Below, piece after piece: positions 33,183 to 43,352 of a stretch of DNA of 64,000 nt. Both the position numbers and the translations under genes were made by a program. The stretch's first letter is position 1, and each line of letters starts with the position of its first letter. Source of the stretch: Pardosa pseudoannulata (lineage: Eukaryota; Arthropoda; Arachnida; Araneae; Lycosidae); assembly GCA_032207245.1 (NCBI GenBank), contig CM063501.1:84190865-84254864 (forward strand), written 5' to 3'. The notes under the pieces are model-generated. The model was not told the origin of the DNA and searched no databases. It saw only the letters and a program-made list of their open reading frames with translations.

Positions 33183-36100
33183 CTATAATATATGTATTAT
33201 TATTATTTTAATTAAACACAAGACGTGTTGGAAATTATTATTTAGTGTATTTAAATTAAAAATAATTGGTATTTTGATAAACTTATACATGCGGTTTTGC
33301 AGTTAAGATAAAAATGCATTTTCTGCAGCTATATAAACTACTTGAAGCATAATATTTGTAAAAAATGAACAATAAATAAAACTATAGAATGTTAAACTTT
33401 TCATAAAAATATTTGCATAGACTATTTCTCATTTAATATAGTTTTGTTTACCAACAAACTTATTCATATATTTTTATAATTTATATCTTGCCTAGAACTC
33501 AAAGCGCTCTTTTTAGAATGTTAAAGTGATGTGTATAAAATTCTGTTATCGCATGAAATCTATAAAGCAGACTATTGCTCTGTTATTTATTAGATTTGTT
33601 ATTTGTATTCTTGAATACCAATGTTAGCTTAACTCCATGTCTTTAATGCTTATATTGCTTAATCGAGGTGGCAACACAAGAATGGATACTCAATTCATTC
33701 GTGAGCATCCAATCATGTCCGTGGTAAATTAATAAGACCTTCCCCAAGAAGGAAGTATAAGACTCCGCTAATCGGGATCTGTGAGATGGTGCTCATCAAT
33801 TGTTAAAGAGCTTTTGATATGTGTGTCAAATGTGTTGTTTTGGGCCATTAAAGACACAGCTTGTGGACAGGACTAACAGTGGCCGAGGCTCCTTCTTAGT
33901 ATTTACACTGGAGGGTTTACGAAATCCGGCCCACTAATTCGTCATTAATGTTGTAAAACTGAAACTGAAAAGAGATATGCATTTTATGTTTCTTGTGGTC
34001 AGTTCTTTTTTGGTTTTGTGTTTCCTGATTCTATTAAGGTAAAAGATATGAGTGCTGCCAAATATAGATTCACTAAATTAGGTTTTATAATTTAAAATAG
34101 AAATATAATTGGTCCCTTTCCCATTCCACTTCTGAAATTGTAATTAATCCCTTTCATTTTACAGATATGAGAAAGTTTAGGGAAGTTGGGCATTTTCTGA
34201 ATGTTTCTTAATGCATCATTAAGAACTGGGCTTATGTATGAGTATTTCAGAGTTAGGCTGACAGAAACTAGACCGGTGCTCATCAGTAGCACTTTAGAAT
34301 GGTCTTTTGATTTCTGTTGAAAATGGCTGTTACCTAACTCCTTAGTAAGCTAATAGCCAGGATTATTTGACCTTTCGACTGATCGGTTAATTACGTCAAA
34401 CTAATTTGTACCTGTTTTACCCTCTCACCTCTAGTTCTCTTATAAACTAATGTACCATACATGAGGGACACGAGTCACAAGTGTCTATCACAAATTGGTA
34501 ATGATGAAAATATTATTTATCAACATATTTTACATTTTCTCCATCAATTTTTTTTTCTAGAGGCTCGACCACGGACTTTTACGTTGTCTAAAATCTCCAT
34601 CTCAATGGAAATTCCTACGTCCTCAGAGTGATATGTGGGAATTGCCAAATCTCTTCTTCTCGTAGATTGAATTCAACCTACAAACAACAGTTTTAAAAGC
34701 CTATTCTCATCCTGTCTAATATCCTAAACATGTTAGATCGAAGGAAATGTATCGTCTATATCTAGGTGTATATTACTACCTTGCGGTGACCAAACTAGTG
34801 TTGAAACGGTCGATAATAAATTGATGTTCTGCGACATTTTGACTTCGCTGTTTCAAGGTACTGTGGCCTCCTAGACGTCTACTCTTTATATTTTTTTAAC
34901 TATTTGTAAGGCTAGAATAATTTCAAGGAAAGGAATATGTTCTTCCCTTTTATCTTAAAATATTAAAGAGCTGCCTTTTACTCTTTTCCTTCATTTGATT
35001 TAACTTGTAGAAGGGAGATGTTTGATATGAAAGAAATGTAATATCATAATTTTTGATGTCTAGATTTATAATGTGGGACACACAGAGGAAAAAATATCAT
35101 AATGTAATATTCTTGTAGAAATACTGTACATATTAAAAAATGAATATAACTATTATTGCTGTATAGTTTTTTTTAAATTCTGATTTGATTACACCTAAGA
35201 AAAATATGTTAGTTACAGTGCGTGTTAGAATTACTATGCATGCAAAGTTTCTCTCGCATAGTTTGAATTTAATAATTGTAAAGTTTGGCTTTTTTGGAGT
35301 TTTGAACATTAAATTTTGAATTCAAATTATGAGTTAAATACCAAAAAAAAAAAAAACATAATTACTGGTTATAGGGGAAAAATTTAGACACAGAAAATAA
35401 ATGGTTTTCTCATTGTATCTAAATCAATTCATATATATTATTAACAAACTCCTTATTGTAAAATTCTTTCTCTCGATAATTTCGCTATTTTTTTCTCTGT
35501 GCATTTTTAAAAATCTTCCATCAAATGTAACAAGCTGTACATCTTTTGGCGTTTTCAAAACTTAGCTACGCAGAACTGGTGTTCCACCTCCTTATTTGCA
35601 AAAATACTTGTATATCTTTTGTCGAGTTAGGAGGGGAGCAATTTCCGTTTTGCAGATTGGCCGGACTTTTGACAAGCGACGTCAAAATGTTGCAGTCGTG
35701 AGGGTGCTGAAATATTTCATGTCTCTTTTGGGCATGGTTGCAGTTTATGAATTATTTATTCTCATGCTAATTGTTTTCAATTCATTTAAGTCGGTCTTTG
35801 TACGAAAAGCTCGCTAAAGAAAATATCTGACTCTATGCATTTATAGAAAGTGTCTAAGACGGAAAAAGAGAGAGAGCAAATGTTGGATATAGAAATATCT
35901 TCTGGAAAGCCATCTTCTTTTCCTCTCTGAATAAAGCTCCTATAGATAGATAGATAGAGATAGAAATAATGTCTTAGTTTCTCTAACCGGTGCGATTTAT
36001 TGAACAGCCTCTTAACTGAAAATGATGTATTGAAAGCTTCACGCTTTTGTGGCACTAGCAAAAGAATAAAAAAACCGCAAACATAGGGATATATTCTTTG

Positions 36101-37927
36101 ACGATTTTAAAGCTCACAAATGGCATTAGCTTTAAAAATACGTAACAGGGAAGTCTTTTTAAAAACTCTTAAAACTTTTAGTGGTGTGGTATGCTATTGA
36201 AAACAGTCTTCTAGCGGGAACAATTGCATTTTTTTCTTAAGCAAACATATCAGAAACGTAAAACGCATTCCTAAAAACTTTGGTGCAAAGTTTGTTACGA
36301 GTGGAATGTTTATAAAAAAGTACCTTTGCTCGTAGAAACGAAGCTGTTTTACGCTTCCCTTTTTTAAAAAGTCAGGACTATAAATGCATTAGTAAATAAA
36401 AATAATGCTTTTTGACGGCGGCAGAAAAAATTCAATAAATTGCATCGTGGTATGTAGCAAATAGGCATCCTGTGTGTTTGTTGTGTGGTTTTTTAGTTAT
36501 ATCTATAACTTATGTACAGTGAAACAGTGTTCATATAGATTTCTTCTAAACTGTTCGCCTTATTCAATTGCAACTCTGCGAGAATCGCAGCAAGGATTCG
36601 CAAGTTTTTTTGGGAGCAAAACATCTGGAAAGCACAAGTCTCCGTAAACGGAATTCAGTCGCAACATTTTAGTCATATCCTGAGATAAGTAATTATAGGA
36701 AGATGGTCAAACGTGAAGAGGAGGTGTAATTTTTAGGATTACCATTTCACTTGTCCGAGCCCTTCTCTGTGAGAGGCCACTATTAAGCATCTGGAAGAGA
36801 TACATGGATAAAAGAAAAACAGTATCACAAGTACACCTTAGTCACATATTTCACAACTTATTGTGTACAGATAGACTTCAGTAAAAACGATTGCAGCAAC
36901 CTTGCATAATTTTTGGTCGGTTTTTTTCGAAACTTCTTTACAGAAAATACGAACGTCTTTAACGACAAAGAAATATTTTATATAAAGACGCTAAGAATAT
37001 GTTTAGTTATATGCAAATATGTATATATCTATGTTGTAAACACTTACATAGGGGTACTGCAACCGTTTCTCTCTTACAATGACAAGTACGCATGCATTCT
37101 ATCTGTAATTTTAGAGGTAGGAATATGAAGAGGACATGCAGTCTTTAAAAATAAATATTAAGGATAAAGATTTGAACGTAAAGCATTTCATTAAATATGG
37201 GTACTATCTGTGTTGGTAGATTCAATTTTAAAATAGCTTTTTAATATGATTTTGGTTAATTGATTGAAAAAATATGTTTCAGAATTTATTCTATGGATGC
37301 AATTTTTTAAATAAACATTTAAAGTTTGACCAAACATCTTAATTCCTACCTCCATTAACTCTTACTTATACTAGCCTCAGTGTGGCTGAAAAATGAGGCA
37401 GAATAGTACAACATCACACAAAACGTTGAAATGTATCAACCTTAAAAAATGGCTTCCCGGTGGCATTCTTTGTACTATCACTTGTTGAGGCCGGAATTAA
37501 CACCTCGATATGCCATGCTCACGATAGAGCATATGCAAGCACGTGGACTCTGCAGGACAGTTGCCTTGGCAAACCGTTTATATTAGAGTTGTCTTACAGA
37601 GAACAGAAAACTGCTTTCTTGTCATGCAGGGTGACGCAAATTGCATGTGCTCACTCTGTTGCTAACTTGTTGCAAATGAATTCCACTTCGCAAAACACCA
37701 GAGACAAAGAGAGAGAGATAGAGTTGTGGTAGAGACAGATTTGCACACAAACAGGAGGTTGTTGCAGATGAATCAGGCCATGCGTGAATTCTCACTTTAA
37801 CGTCGTTTTATAGTTTTTTCTTCTAAAAGTGCGCGAATGATATTCCGGATCTCCACTCCGTGGCGGGAAGCCCTCTCTCATACATATATGTAGATATATA
37901 TATTCACAGAGAGTTCCTCCGTTGTTC
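33179..37927. other. intergenic, nothing firmly recognised
   Basis: Mostly featureless DNA downstream of the tetraspanin gene. Moderate-GC patches at 33660-33910, 34560-34880 and 37440-37730 were read in all frames without a recognisable domain. The last could be extended 3' flank of the tetraspanin gene. Confidence 0.35.

Positions 37928-37933
<6 letters not shown>
37928..37933 (-). promoter_or_regulatory. putative polyadenylation signal of the tetraspanin gene
   Basis: AATAAA on the minus strand, about 107 nt beyond the stop codon, just past an (ATT)n run. It would give a 3' UTR of about 130 nt. The call rests on position and motif only. Confidence 0.4.

Positions 37934-37957
<24 letters not shown>
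37931..37957. repeat. (ATT)n microsatellite
   Basis: About nine ATT units within the presumed 3' UTR of the tetraspanin gene. Confidence 0.85.
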
Positions 37958-37964
<7 letters not shown>

Positions 37965-38039
37965 ATTTTACTTTGTTAGGTACTCATATCGTGTTTTTCC
38001 CTTCCCTAATAATAATGATGTTGTTGCTGTTGCCTCTAA

Positions 38040-39018
38040 TCACACAGGACTGGAGCTCTTTTTGTCTGGTGGCGAGGCGGGCGGCAGCGGCTGTTGCAGC
38101 TCGGCCTCGTTGTTGTTGCCGTTGGGCGGCGGCGGCGGCTTCTGCATCTGCTCGCTCCTCTGCCGGCGCATCTTCTGCGCCAGCGCTGAGCCGGGCAGCA
38201 TGCTGGCCGGCCCACCAGGGTCCATAAGCCCCGGCGACTCACTCATGTCGCGCAGCACCTTAATCTTCTGGATCATCTCGCGTATCTCGTAGCGCAGGAT
38301 GCCCAGGAAGCAGAGCTTGAGGAACGCTATGACGCAGAAGCCGATCACGGCCAGCACGTTGGCGGAGTGCGTCAGCCACCGGTGCACCTTGTCGTAGCAG
38401 CCGAGATCGTGTATGAGCGCCGGATTGCGGTCGGACTCGACGCAGGACGCGTTCAGGGGCTCCGGCTCCGGAAGCGAGGGCCGCAGCTGCGCCATACGGC
38501 AGCAGCTGCGGGGCACAAGCTGCCGCTGCTGCAGTGCGTCCTGTCGCTCGCGCTTCAGCCACTCACTGCCGGCGAAGTCCCGGGGCGAGTCCACGCCGCA
38601 GCACTCAGCCTCGGCCTGCAGCCGGTCCCACAGCACCTGGAACTCCATGTCGTGTCCGTAGTCGGCGGCCAGTCGCTGCCTCAGGTGGTCGCGGAGGCTG
38701 CCGGCTAGCGTGTGGAACCGGAAGAGCCAGACGATGCCGAGCACCACGTCCCCGGCCAGCAGCAACAGCATGAGGGTCCAGTAGGCGTTGAGTAGGCGCT
38801 CGCTCATGCGAAGGGCGCCCGCGCAGCCGATGGCCTGCAGGATGCCGCCCTGCAGCGCCAGCGCCAGGTACGCATACAGGAAGCTCGGGTGCTTGAGGTC
38901 CATGTTGTGCAGCAGCGACATGCGGTAGTCGGACGCGGTCCACGAGGCCAGGGACACGAAAGCGATCACGCTCACCAGCAGGACCAGGTTGCACGAATAG
39001 ATCCACAGCCTGTAATAC
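38040..39018 (-). CDS. tetraspanin, main coding exon
   Basis: This exon encodes residues 8 (last base of the codon) to 333 of a tetraspanin, a four-pass membrane protein that organises partner proteins at the cell surface. Membrane segments lie near residues 13-34, 54-77, 84-107 and 229-249. After the second comes the family motif GCAGALRMSERLL. The large extracellular loop (108-228) has six cysteines: CCG at 147-149, PRSCC ending at 181, Cys200 and GC at 214-215, plus a possible N-glycosylation site at Asn197. An 84-residue cytosolic tail is Pro/Gln/Asn-rich, longer than most. The exon starts after CTCCTCTTCTGCACAG, inside an Arg codon. The frame can be read upstream to a Met at 39086, but that part is intron. 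GC content is far above the surroundings. The loop layout resembles six-cysteine tetraspanins such as CD151, but I do not assign an orthologue. Confidence 0.92.
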
Positions 39019-40651
39019 CTGTGCAGAAGAGGAGAAACATTAACAAAATACGCACAGACATTTTTTTCTGGAAAAACAGTGCACATGATGAAGAGAGATT
39101 AGTGCGAAGGTATTACAGAAATGCCAGATTTATACTGGTGGGGGGAGGAGGAAGTTTGACTGAGGTCTTCACGTGACAGTATTATTATGAAGCCGTTTGA
39201 AAAAGTCTTGAAAAGTATTTCAAGAATATACTCTTGGGCACAATATATTGTAGTGATCAGAGTGCAGAGCTAGAATGCCCAGGTACTAGATTAAAACTTG
39301 ATAGTCACGCTGAATATCTTTATAAGTACCAATATAACATTCAGCATAAATTTGTGAGTTTGGGTGTGCTCTTGGCTTAAAGTTGTCATGTGGGTGTGAA
39401 ATATGGAATAGGGACCAAAAATGTCATGCTCTTAAAGTTATCGAAATTCAGGGAAATCTTCAACGTGGAATAACTAACTAGTTGTTTTTTTAAAGATAGG
39501 TAACCCATTGGAAGTTGTAGAAAAGAATATAGCCTTAGTAGTTTATTAAGAACCAAATTTTGTTGAAAATCAATCTGATCCATGCATTTCTTTGGCGTAT
39601 GTTGCTTAAGGATCAAGGCAGATTGCAATATTAGCGAATTGTGTAATTCATTTATAATATTTTACTATAACATGCAAAGATTAAAAAAACAATTATTACA
39701 GAAAGTGCCCAGGAACTGTAATCACGTATATGTTTAATTGGCAATAAGCAAATGGCTGAACTGAAAATGTTTTTTTAAAAGTTAATTTATAACCATGAAT
39801 AATTGAAAAATATTGCTCCAGATTTAAAAAATAGATATTTCGAAACAAGTTTAAGTTCCGAATGAATTTTTCACATTTATCGATAATTAAATCTGCAGAA
39901 AACTTACACAAAATGCATATTGTAATAATGACTAATAAATGCCAAGTTTAGATGTTTTACAAAGATCTGAAATATTGTAGAAAACTTTAGATCTTCTTTA
40001 GAGATTATATTATAAAGTTTTTCCATACGAGATAACTTAATAGTTTAGGAATAGTTTGGGTTCATTAATAGATATTAAGATAAAAAATAAAAGCGTTACT
40101 TTTAGACATTTAGCTTTAACTTCCCTTTTTACAGTGGTAAGTTATTTTCTAAGAACTTATCGGTTGTTTGTAAACAAAAAATACTTTTAAATGAAGATCT
40201 GCATTCATTTCGTGAGTGGGAAATGTACATAAAATTTTCTCTATATCTTAATATATCTAGATAAAAATCTGAACTACAGCAGGCAAATTTAGAATTTATC
40301 TATATCTTAAAGAAAAAAGAACATTTATTTGCCTTTATTATGTAACTTGCCTCATTAATATAAAAACGTAATTCTTTAAACAATCAAAGTTTAAAGCTAT
40401 TGCAGCTATTAATAAAAATATTAAAAACTACTACTTAGAAACTTTCAGCCGAGATACAGTAATTAGAAACTATAAACAGAAAATATTATGTCGGTGTTAC
40501 ATAAAATTATCACTTTCACTGTTACCATGGTTGCTTTTAGTTTTATCTTTTTTTAATCAAACAAATCAACTGAAAACGACAGATGTAAGTAATGTTACTA
40601 GTGCTTGTTATCATAAACATACACCTTATAAGGCATGAGGAGAAAACTAAG

Positions 40652-40658
<7 letters not shown>

Positions 40659-40709
<51 letters not shown>
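40659..40709. repeat. (TA)n microsatellite in the tetraspanin intron
   Basis: About 25 TA units with one TG interruption near 40700. Confidence 0.9.
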
Positions 40710-40742
40710 TATCTACTGCTAAATTCTCCGTAATACTTATTC

Positions 40743-41332
40743 TTAACCCCTTCCAGTATGATTTAATAATGAAAACCGTGCATGAAATAACCATTTAATT
40801 TTTATTTAAAAAATTTGTTTCATTTTACAATTCTTACATATTCTTAATTAAAATCCACTTTTTACATAGTGTTAAATAATATCAGAAACAGTAAAATTAA
40901 AAAAATATCAAAGCAAAACATTAATAAGGTATACAGATAATAGTCTTCAAGCTAGTGGTACTTTTCAAAACAAAGTGCAAAGGAATTCTTAATTGTTTAC
41001 ACCGCCAAGTAGTCTCACTTTTAGTTTGATTCTTGTAACACACACGGCATTTCTTAGTAGGTTTTCTTTTATTCTGACTCATTAATTTGGCAATGATTTG
41101 TACCAAGAAATTCTAAGTAAACAATATGCAATAGTGACTTGTGAATAGTGACTTGTGATTTTCACAAGTGATAAAAGTGTTGCCAAATTCAGTACACTAG
41201 AAATTTTAAACTAAATTAATTATCATATTTAACAGTAACTTTAATCGCATGACGAGTGTAGCTCGTCACTGTGCGTTATGGAATGAAAAACTAATGACGT
41301 GCTAGACTCGTCATTTTACCGGAAGGGGTTAA
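40743..41332 (-). mobile_element. piggyBac-like element, internally deleted
   Basis: A 590-bp element bounded by TTAA (40743-40746 and 41329-41332) with identical ends TTAACCCCTTCC, then AGTA on the left and GGTA on the right. TTAA targets and CCC-starting inverted ends are piggyBac hallmarks. The minus strand keeps a C-terminal transposase piece. Near the right end lie hairpin-like GACGAGTGTAGCTCGTC and ATGACGTGCTAGACTCGTCA. It sits inside the tetraspanin intron on the gene's strand. Confidence 0.8.
40924..41106 (-). pseudogene. piggyBac transposase C-terminal zinc-finger remnant
   Basis: A 61-codon frame. Residues 15-32 read KPTKKCRVCYKNQTKSET, then TTWRCKQLRIPLHF. PiggyBac-family transposases end with a cysteine-rich domain with the pattern C-x2-C, then R-x-x-C-x-x-C-x-x-P-L-C and C-F-x-x-Y-H. 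Here the first pair and the third Cys are kept, while later cysteines are replaced by Leu and His, so the finger is decayed. The catalytic core is absent. Its position inside TTAA ends supports the call. Confidence 0.6.
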
Positions 41333-41816
41333 GCATCTCGTATTATGCGAACATCAGCTATCACACGTAAGCAACAAAGTCAAGCTCAATAATTTTATAC
41401 ATACACAATTTATATTTAAAGTAGAAGTCTGCTATTAACGTACGTGTTCTTTCAAAACGTTGTTGTAAATCTCCAGGAAAACCGCTAATATTTACATCTA
41501 GTCATTGCAACTATTGCCATACGGAGTGTAGAAATATCGCAAATTAATTTTGCCGTATATCTATGCCTTCTACACATATAAATATTTAATAAATTTTTAC
41601 ATAAAGTATTTACTCATTAAATAAAATATTTTTTACTACACTAGGCAACTTCTATTCAGTGTTTCTTTCTGAAATTTTGCTTTTATTTACGTGTAATGCT
41701 GTATCAATTTTAAACTGCTGGGTGTTAGAATTTTATGTACTGGACATATAAGTGATAAAAAGTAATTTAAAGTGCCCTTCCAAAAAGATAAAGATAGTTT
41801 TATTGTGCTTTCTTAC

Positions 41817-41839
41817 CTCATAGCTCTGTGAAGGAACAT
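41817..41839 (-). CDS. tetraspanin, first coding exon
   Basis: The minus strand reads ATG TTC CTT CAC AGA GCT ATG AG followed by the donor GTAAGA. It gives MFLHRAM plus two bases of an Arg codon that the main exon completes with G, producing MFLHRAMRYYRLWIYS. A short basic N terminus right before the first membrane segment is normal for tetraspanins. An in-frame TGA at 41860-41858 precedes the ATG by six codons, so this is the first possible Met. Start, phase and donor fit together, but no transcript was available to confirm the join. Confidence 0.75.
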
Positions 41840-41891
41840 GGAGACCGTTGTTGAGACTCAGTTGGGGAATGAAAACTTATTTCCCGAGTCT
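41840..41891 (-). other. tetraspanin 5' leader within the first coding exon
   Basis: Upstream of the ATG, TTTTTGTCTCTTCAG ends at 41892 and looks like a splice acceptor with a pyrimidine tract and a possible branch site TTCTAAT. If used, a 52-nt leader follows and a further non-coding exon lies upstream, unlocated. If not used, transcription starts nearby. Confidence 0.4.
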
Positions 41892-42534
41892 CTGAAGAGA
41901 CAAAAATGAACAATAATTAGAACACACTTCCTTCCGTGGCTACTCTTCTTAATTAATCACTCCTAGCTTGGAACAGAGCGGAGGCATCTTTGCATTTTCT
42001 TAACCTAGAATAAATGAAAGAAATAAAGAAGCATGTTAGTCCATGTTTGGGTAACATATGCAAAGTAATGGTTTGAATCGAAAATGAAATTTATGCCTCC
42101 ATGTATTCACGGATCATTAAGCTACGCTGAAATCACTAAATTATGTTTGAAGAAAGTGGCACATGTTCCCTTGCACGATGGATCCATTATAGATTTTCTT
42201 TCCCCAGTTTACTTTTTATGACTGCTGTCATTAATGTATGCATTCTCAAGTACAGCATAGTGAACAAGTTATAAATCGGTTAATGCATGTTGTTAACTTC
42301 TGTGCTTTGATTCAGATTTCACGAGATGTTTGTGCATTTTATGCATTACCGAAACACAAAATTTTAATGTCAAACTTATTTTCAAATGTATTTTTGGAAA
42401 CACATCATTAAACAAGAAATCGAATTAAACGCATATGAAAAAAGTGTATATAAGGGTTTTGATAATAAAGTTTTGGAATACTATTTAATTATCATAAACG
42501 TACTACTCTTAAATCTTTTAATGAAAATTATGCA
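41892..42534. other. upstream region of the tetraspanin gene
   Basis: Probably holds an upstream intron or promoter, but no clear TATA box or initiator was recognised. It ends with the A that precedes a Helitron. Confidence 0.35.
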
Positions 42535-43352
42535 TCCCCTATATAATAATAGCCTAAGTTATCTATCTGTCTGTCCTCGAATTTATGAAGCGGTTGTAAG
42601 CGGAACGGATACAGGCATCCATATTGTATTCTTGATGAGTTAGGGTTAGCAACGTTCAAAATCCACCCCTTCTCCCCTTTTCTAGCATTTAATGCCCCTA
42701 TTTCTAGCTTTGTTTTCCCCAGTTAAGAGCAGGTGATTAAATTTATCAATTTGTCACATAATAAATAGGAAAAAATAGCATTTTCCCCATCATTATGACA
42801 TCATTCCTTTAATTATCGCATTTAATCATTTCTTATTTTAAATTGCTTAAATATCGTCTGCATTATTTTTATACGTTTTAATCACTGAACTTAGATATTA
42901 CGTAAATAATTTTCTTTTATATTTGGCTTTAATAATAAATTAAGTACATATGGAATAATTTAAAATTTAATCATCGATTAATTTTGTTGCAATGAAAATT
43001 TTATCACCGATTTTAACAACTAATTCTATCTACCTCCAGAATGTAGTAGAAATGGTAGCTTCATTCCTTTACTTCCATTAATTAATGGCAAAAAAAAATG
43101 GGAAGAACTTAACGATAATTTCGACGTAGCTAAGAAAACTTTGAATTATCTTTCTAAACGAATTCAACTTGATTCTAAAATGCATCCACAGTATCGGGAG
43201 ACTTTAAAGGAGTATGAAAACAAACAAATTATTGAGCTTGTACCAGATAATTCTCAGCCAAAAAACAAACCATTTTTTTATGAGCCTCATGGGGTACTTC
43301 ACAATTCTGGAAAATTTTACTGATCCTGTCATATGACGGGCATTATTGCTAG
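42535..43352 (+). mobile_element. non-autonomous Helitron, copy 2
   Basis: An 818-bp element starting with TCCCCTATATAATAATAGCC after an A. It ends with CCTGTCATATGACGGG (palindrome with one mismatch), an 8-nt spacer and CTAG before a T. It is collinear over its whole length with copy 1 (387-1199) and over its 5' two thirds with copy 3. It holds the best preserved BEL/Pao pol fragment. Confidence 0.82.
43057..43323 (+). pseudogene. BEL/Pao pol fragment captured by a Helitron
   Basis: One open frame of about 88 codons that continues upstream of its first ATG-like start. It includes PLLPLINGKKKWEELNDNF, VAKKTLNYLSKRI, HPQYRETLKEYENKQIIELV and PHGVLHNSGK. The order DNF..A...L..L..R, then P..Y....EY......ELVP, then a PH(G/A)V motif is the stretch just before the reverse transcriptase palm in BEL/Pao Pol. 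No catalytic residues are present. It stops two bases before the Helitron's terminal hairpin, so it was carried as cargo and not expressed as an enzyme. Confidence 0.6.

Larger units (their letters stand above)
39019..41816 (-). other. tetraspanin intron 1
   Basis: On the minus strand the intron runs from the donor GTAAGA (41816 downward) to the acceptor TTCTGCACAG ending at 39019, 2798 nt. Both splice sites are strong and the phases agree (two bases of an Arg codon before, one after). It contains a (TA)n tract and a TTAA-flanked piggyBac relic at 40743-41332. The rest is AT-rich with no other feature seen. Confidence 0.7.

Noticed and set aside
33654..33920. A structured RNA or conserved exon in a moderate-GC patch
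   Set aside because: No RNA family signature, splice sites or domain could be recognised.
38040..39086. Tetraspanin start at the Met encoded at 39086
   Set aside because: The upstream part crosses a strong splice acceptor at 39019, and its residues do not resemble a tetraspanin N terminus. The 41839 exon fits better.
38036..39176. Several long frames on both strands overlapping the tetraspanin exon
   Set aside because: GC-rich coding DNA leaves other frames open. Their Arg/Ala/Pro-rich translations show no domain.
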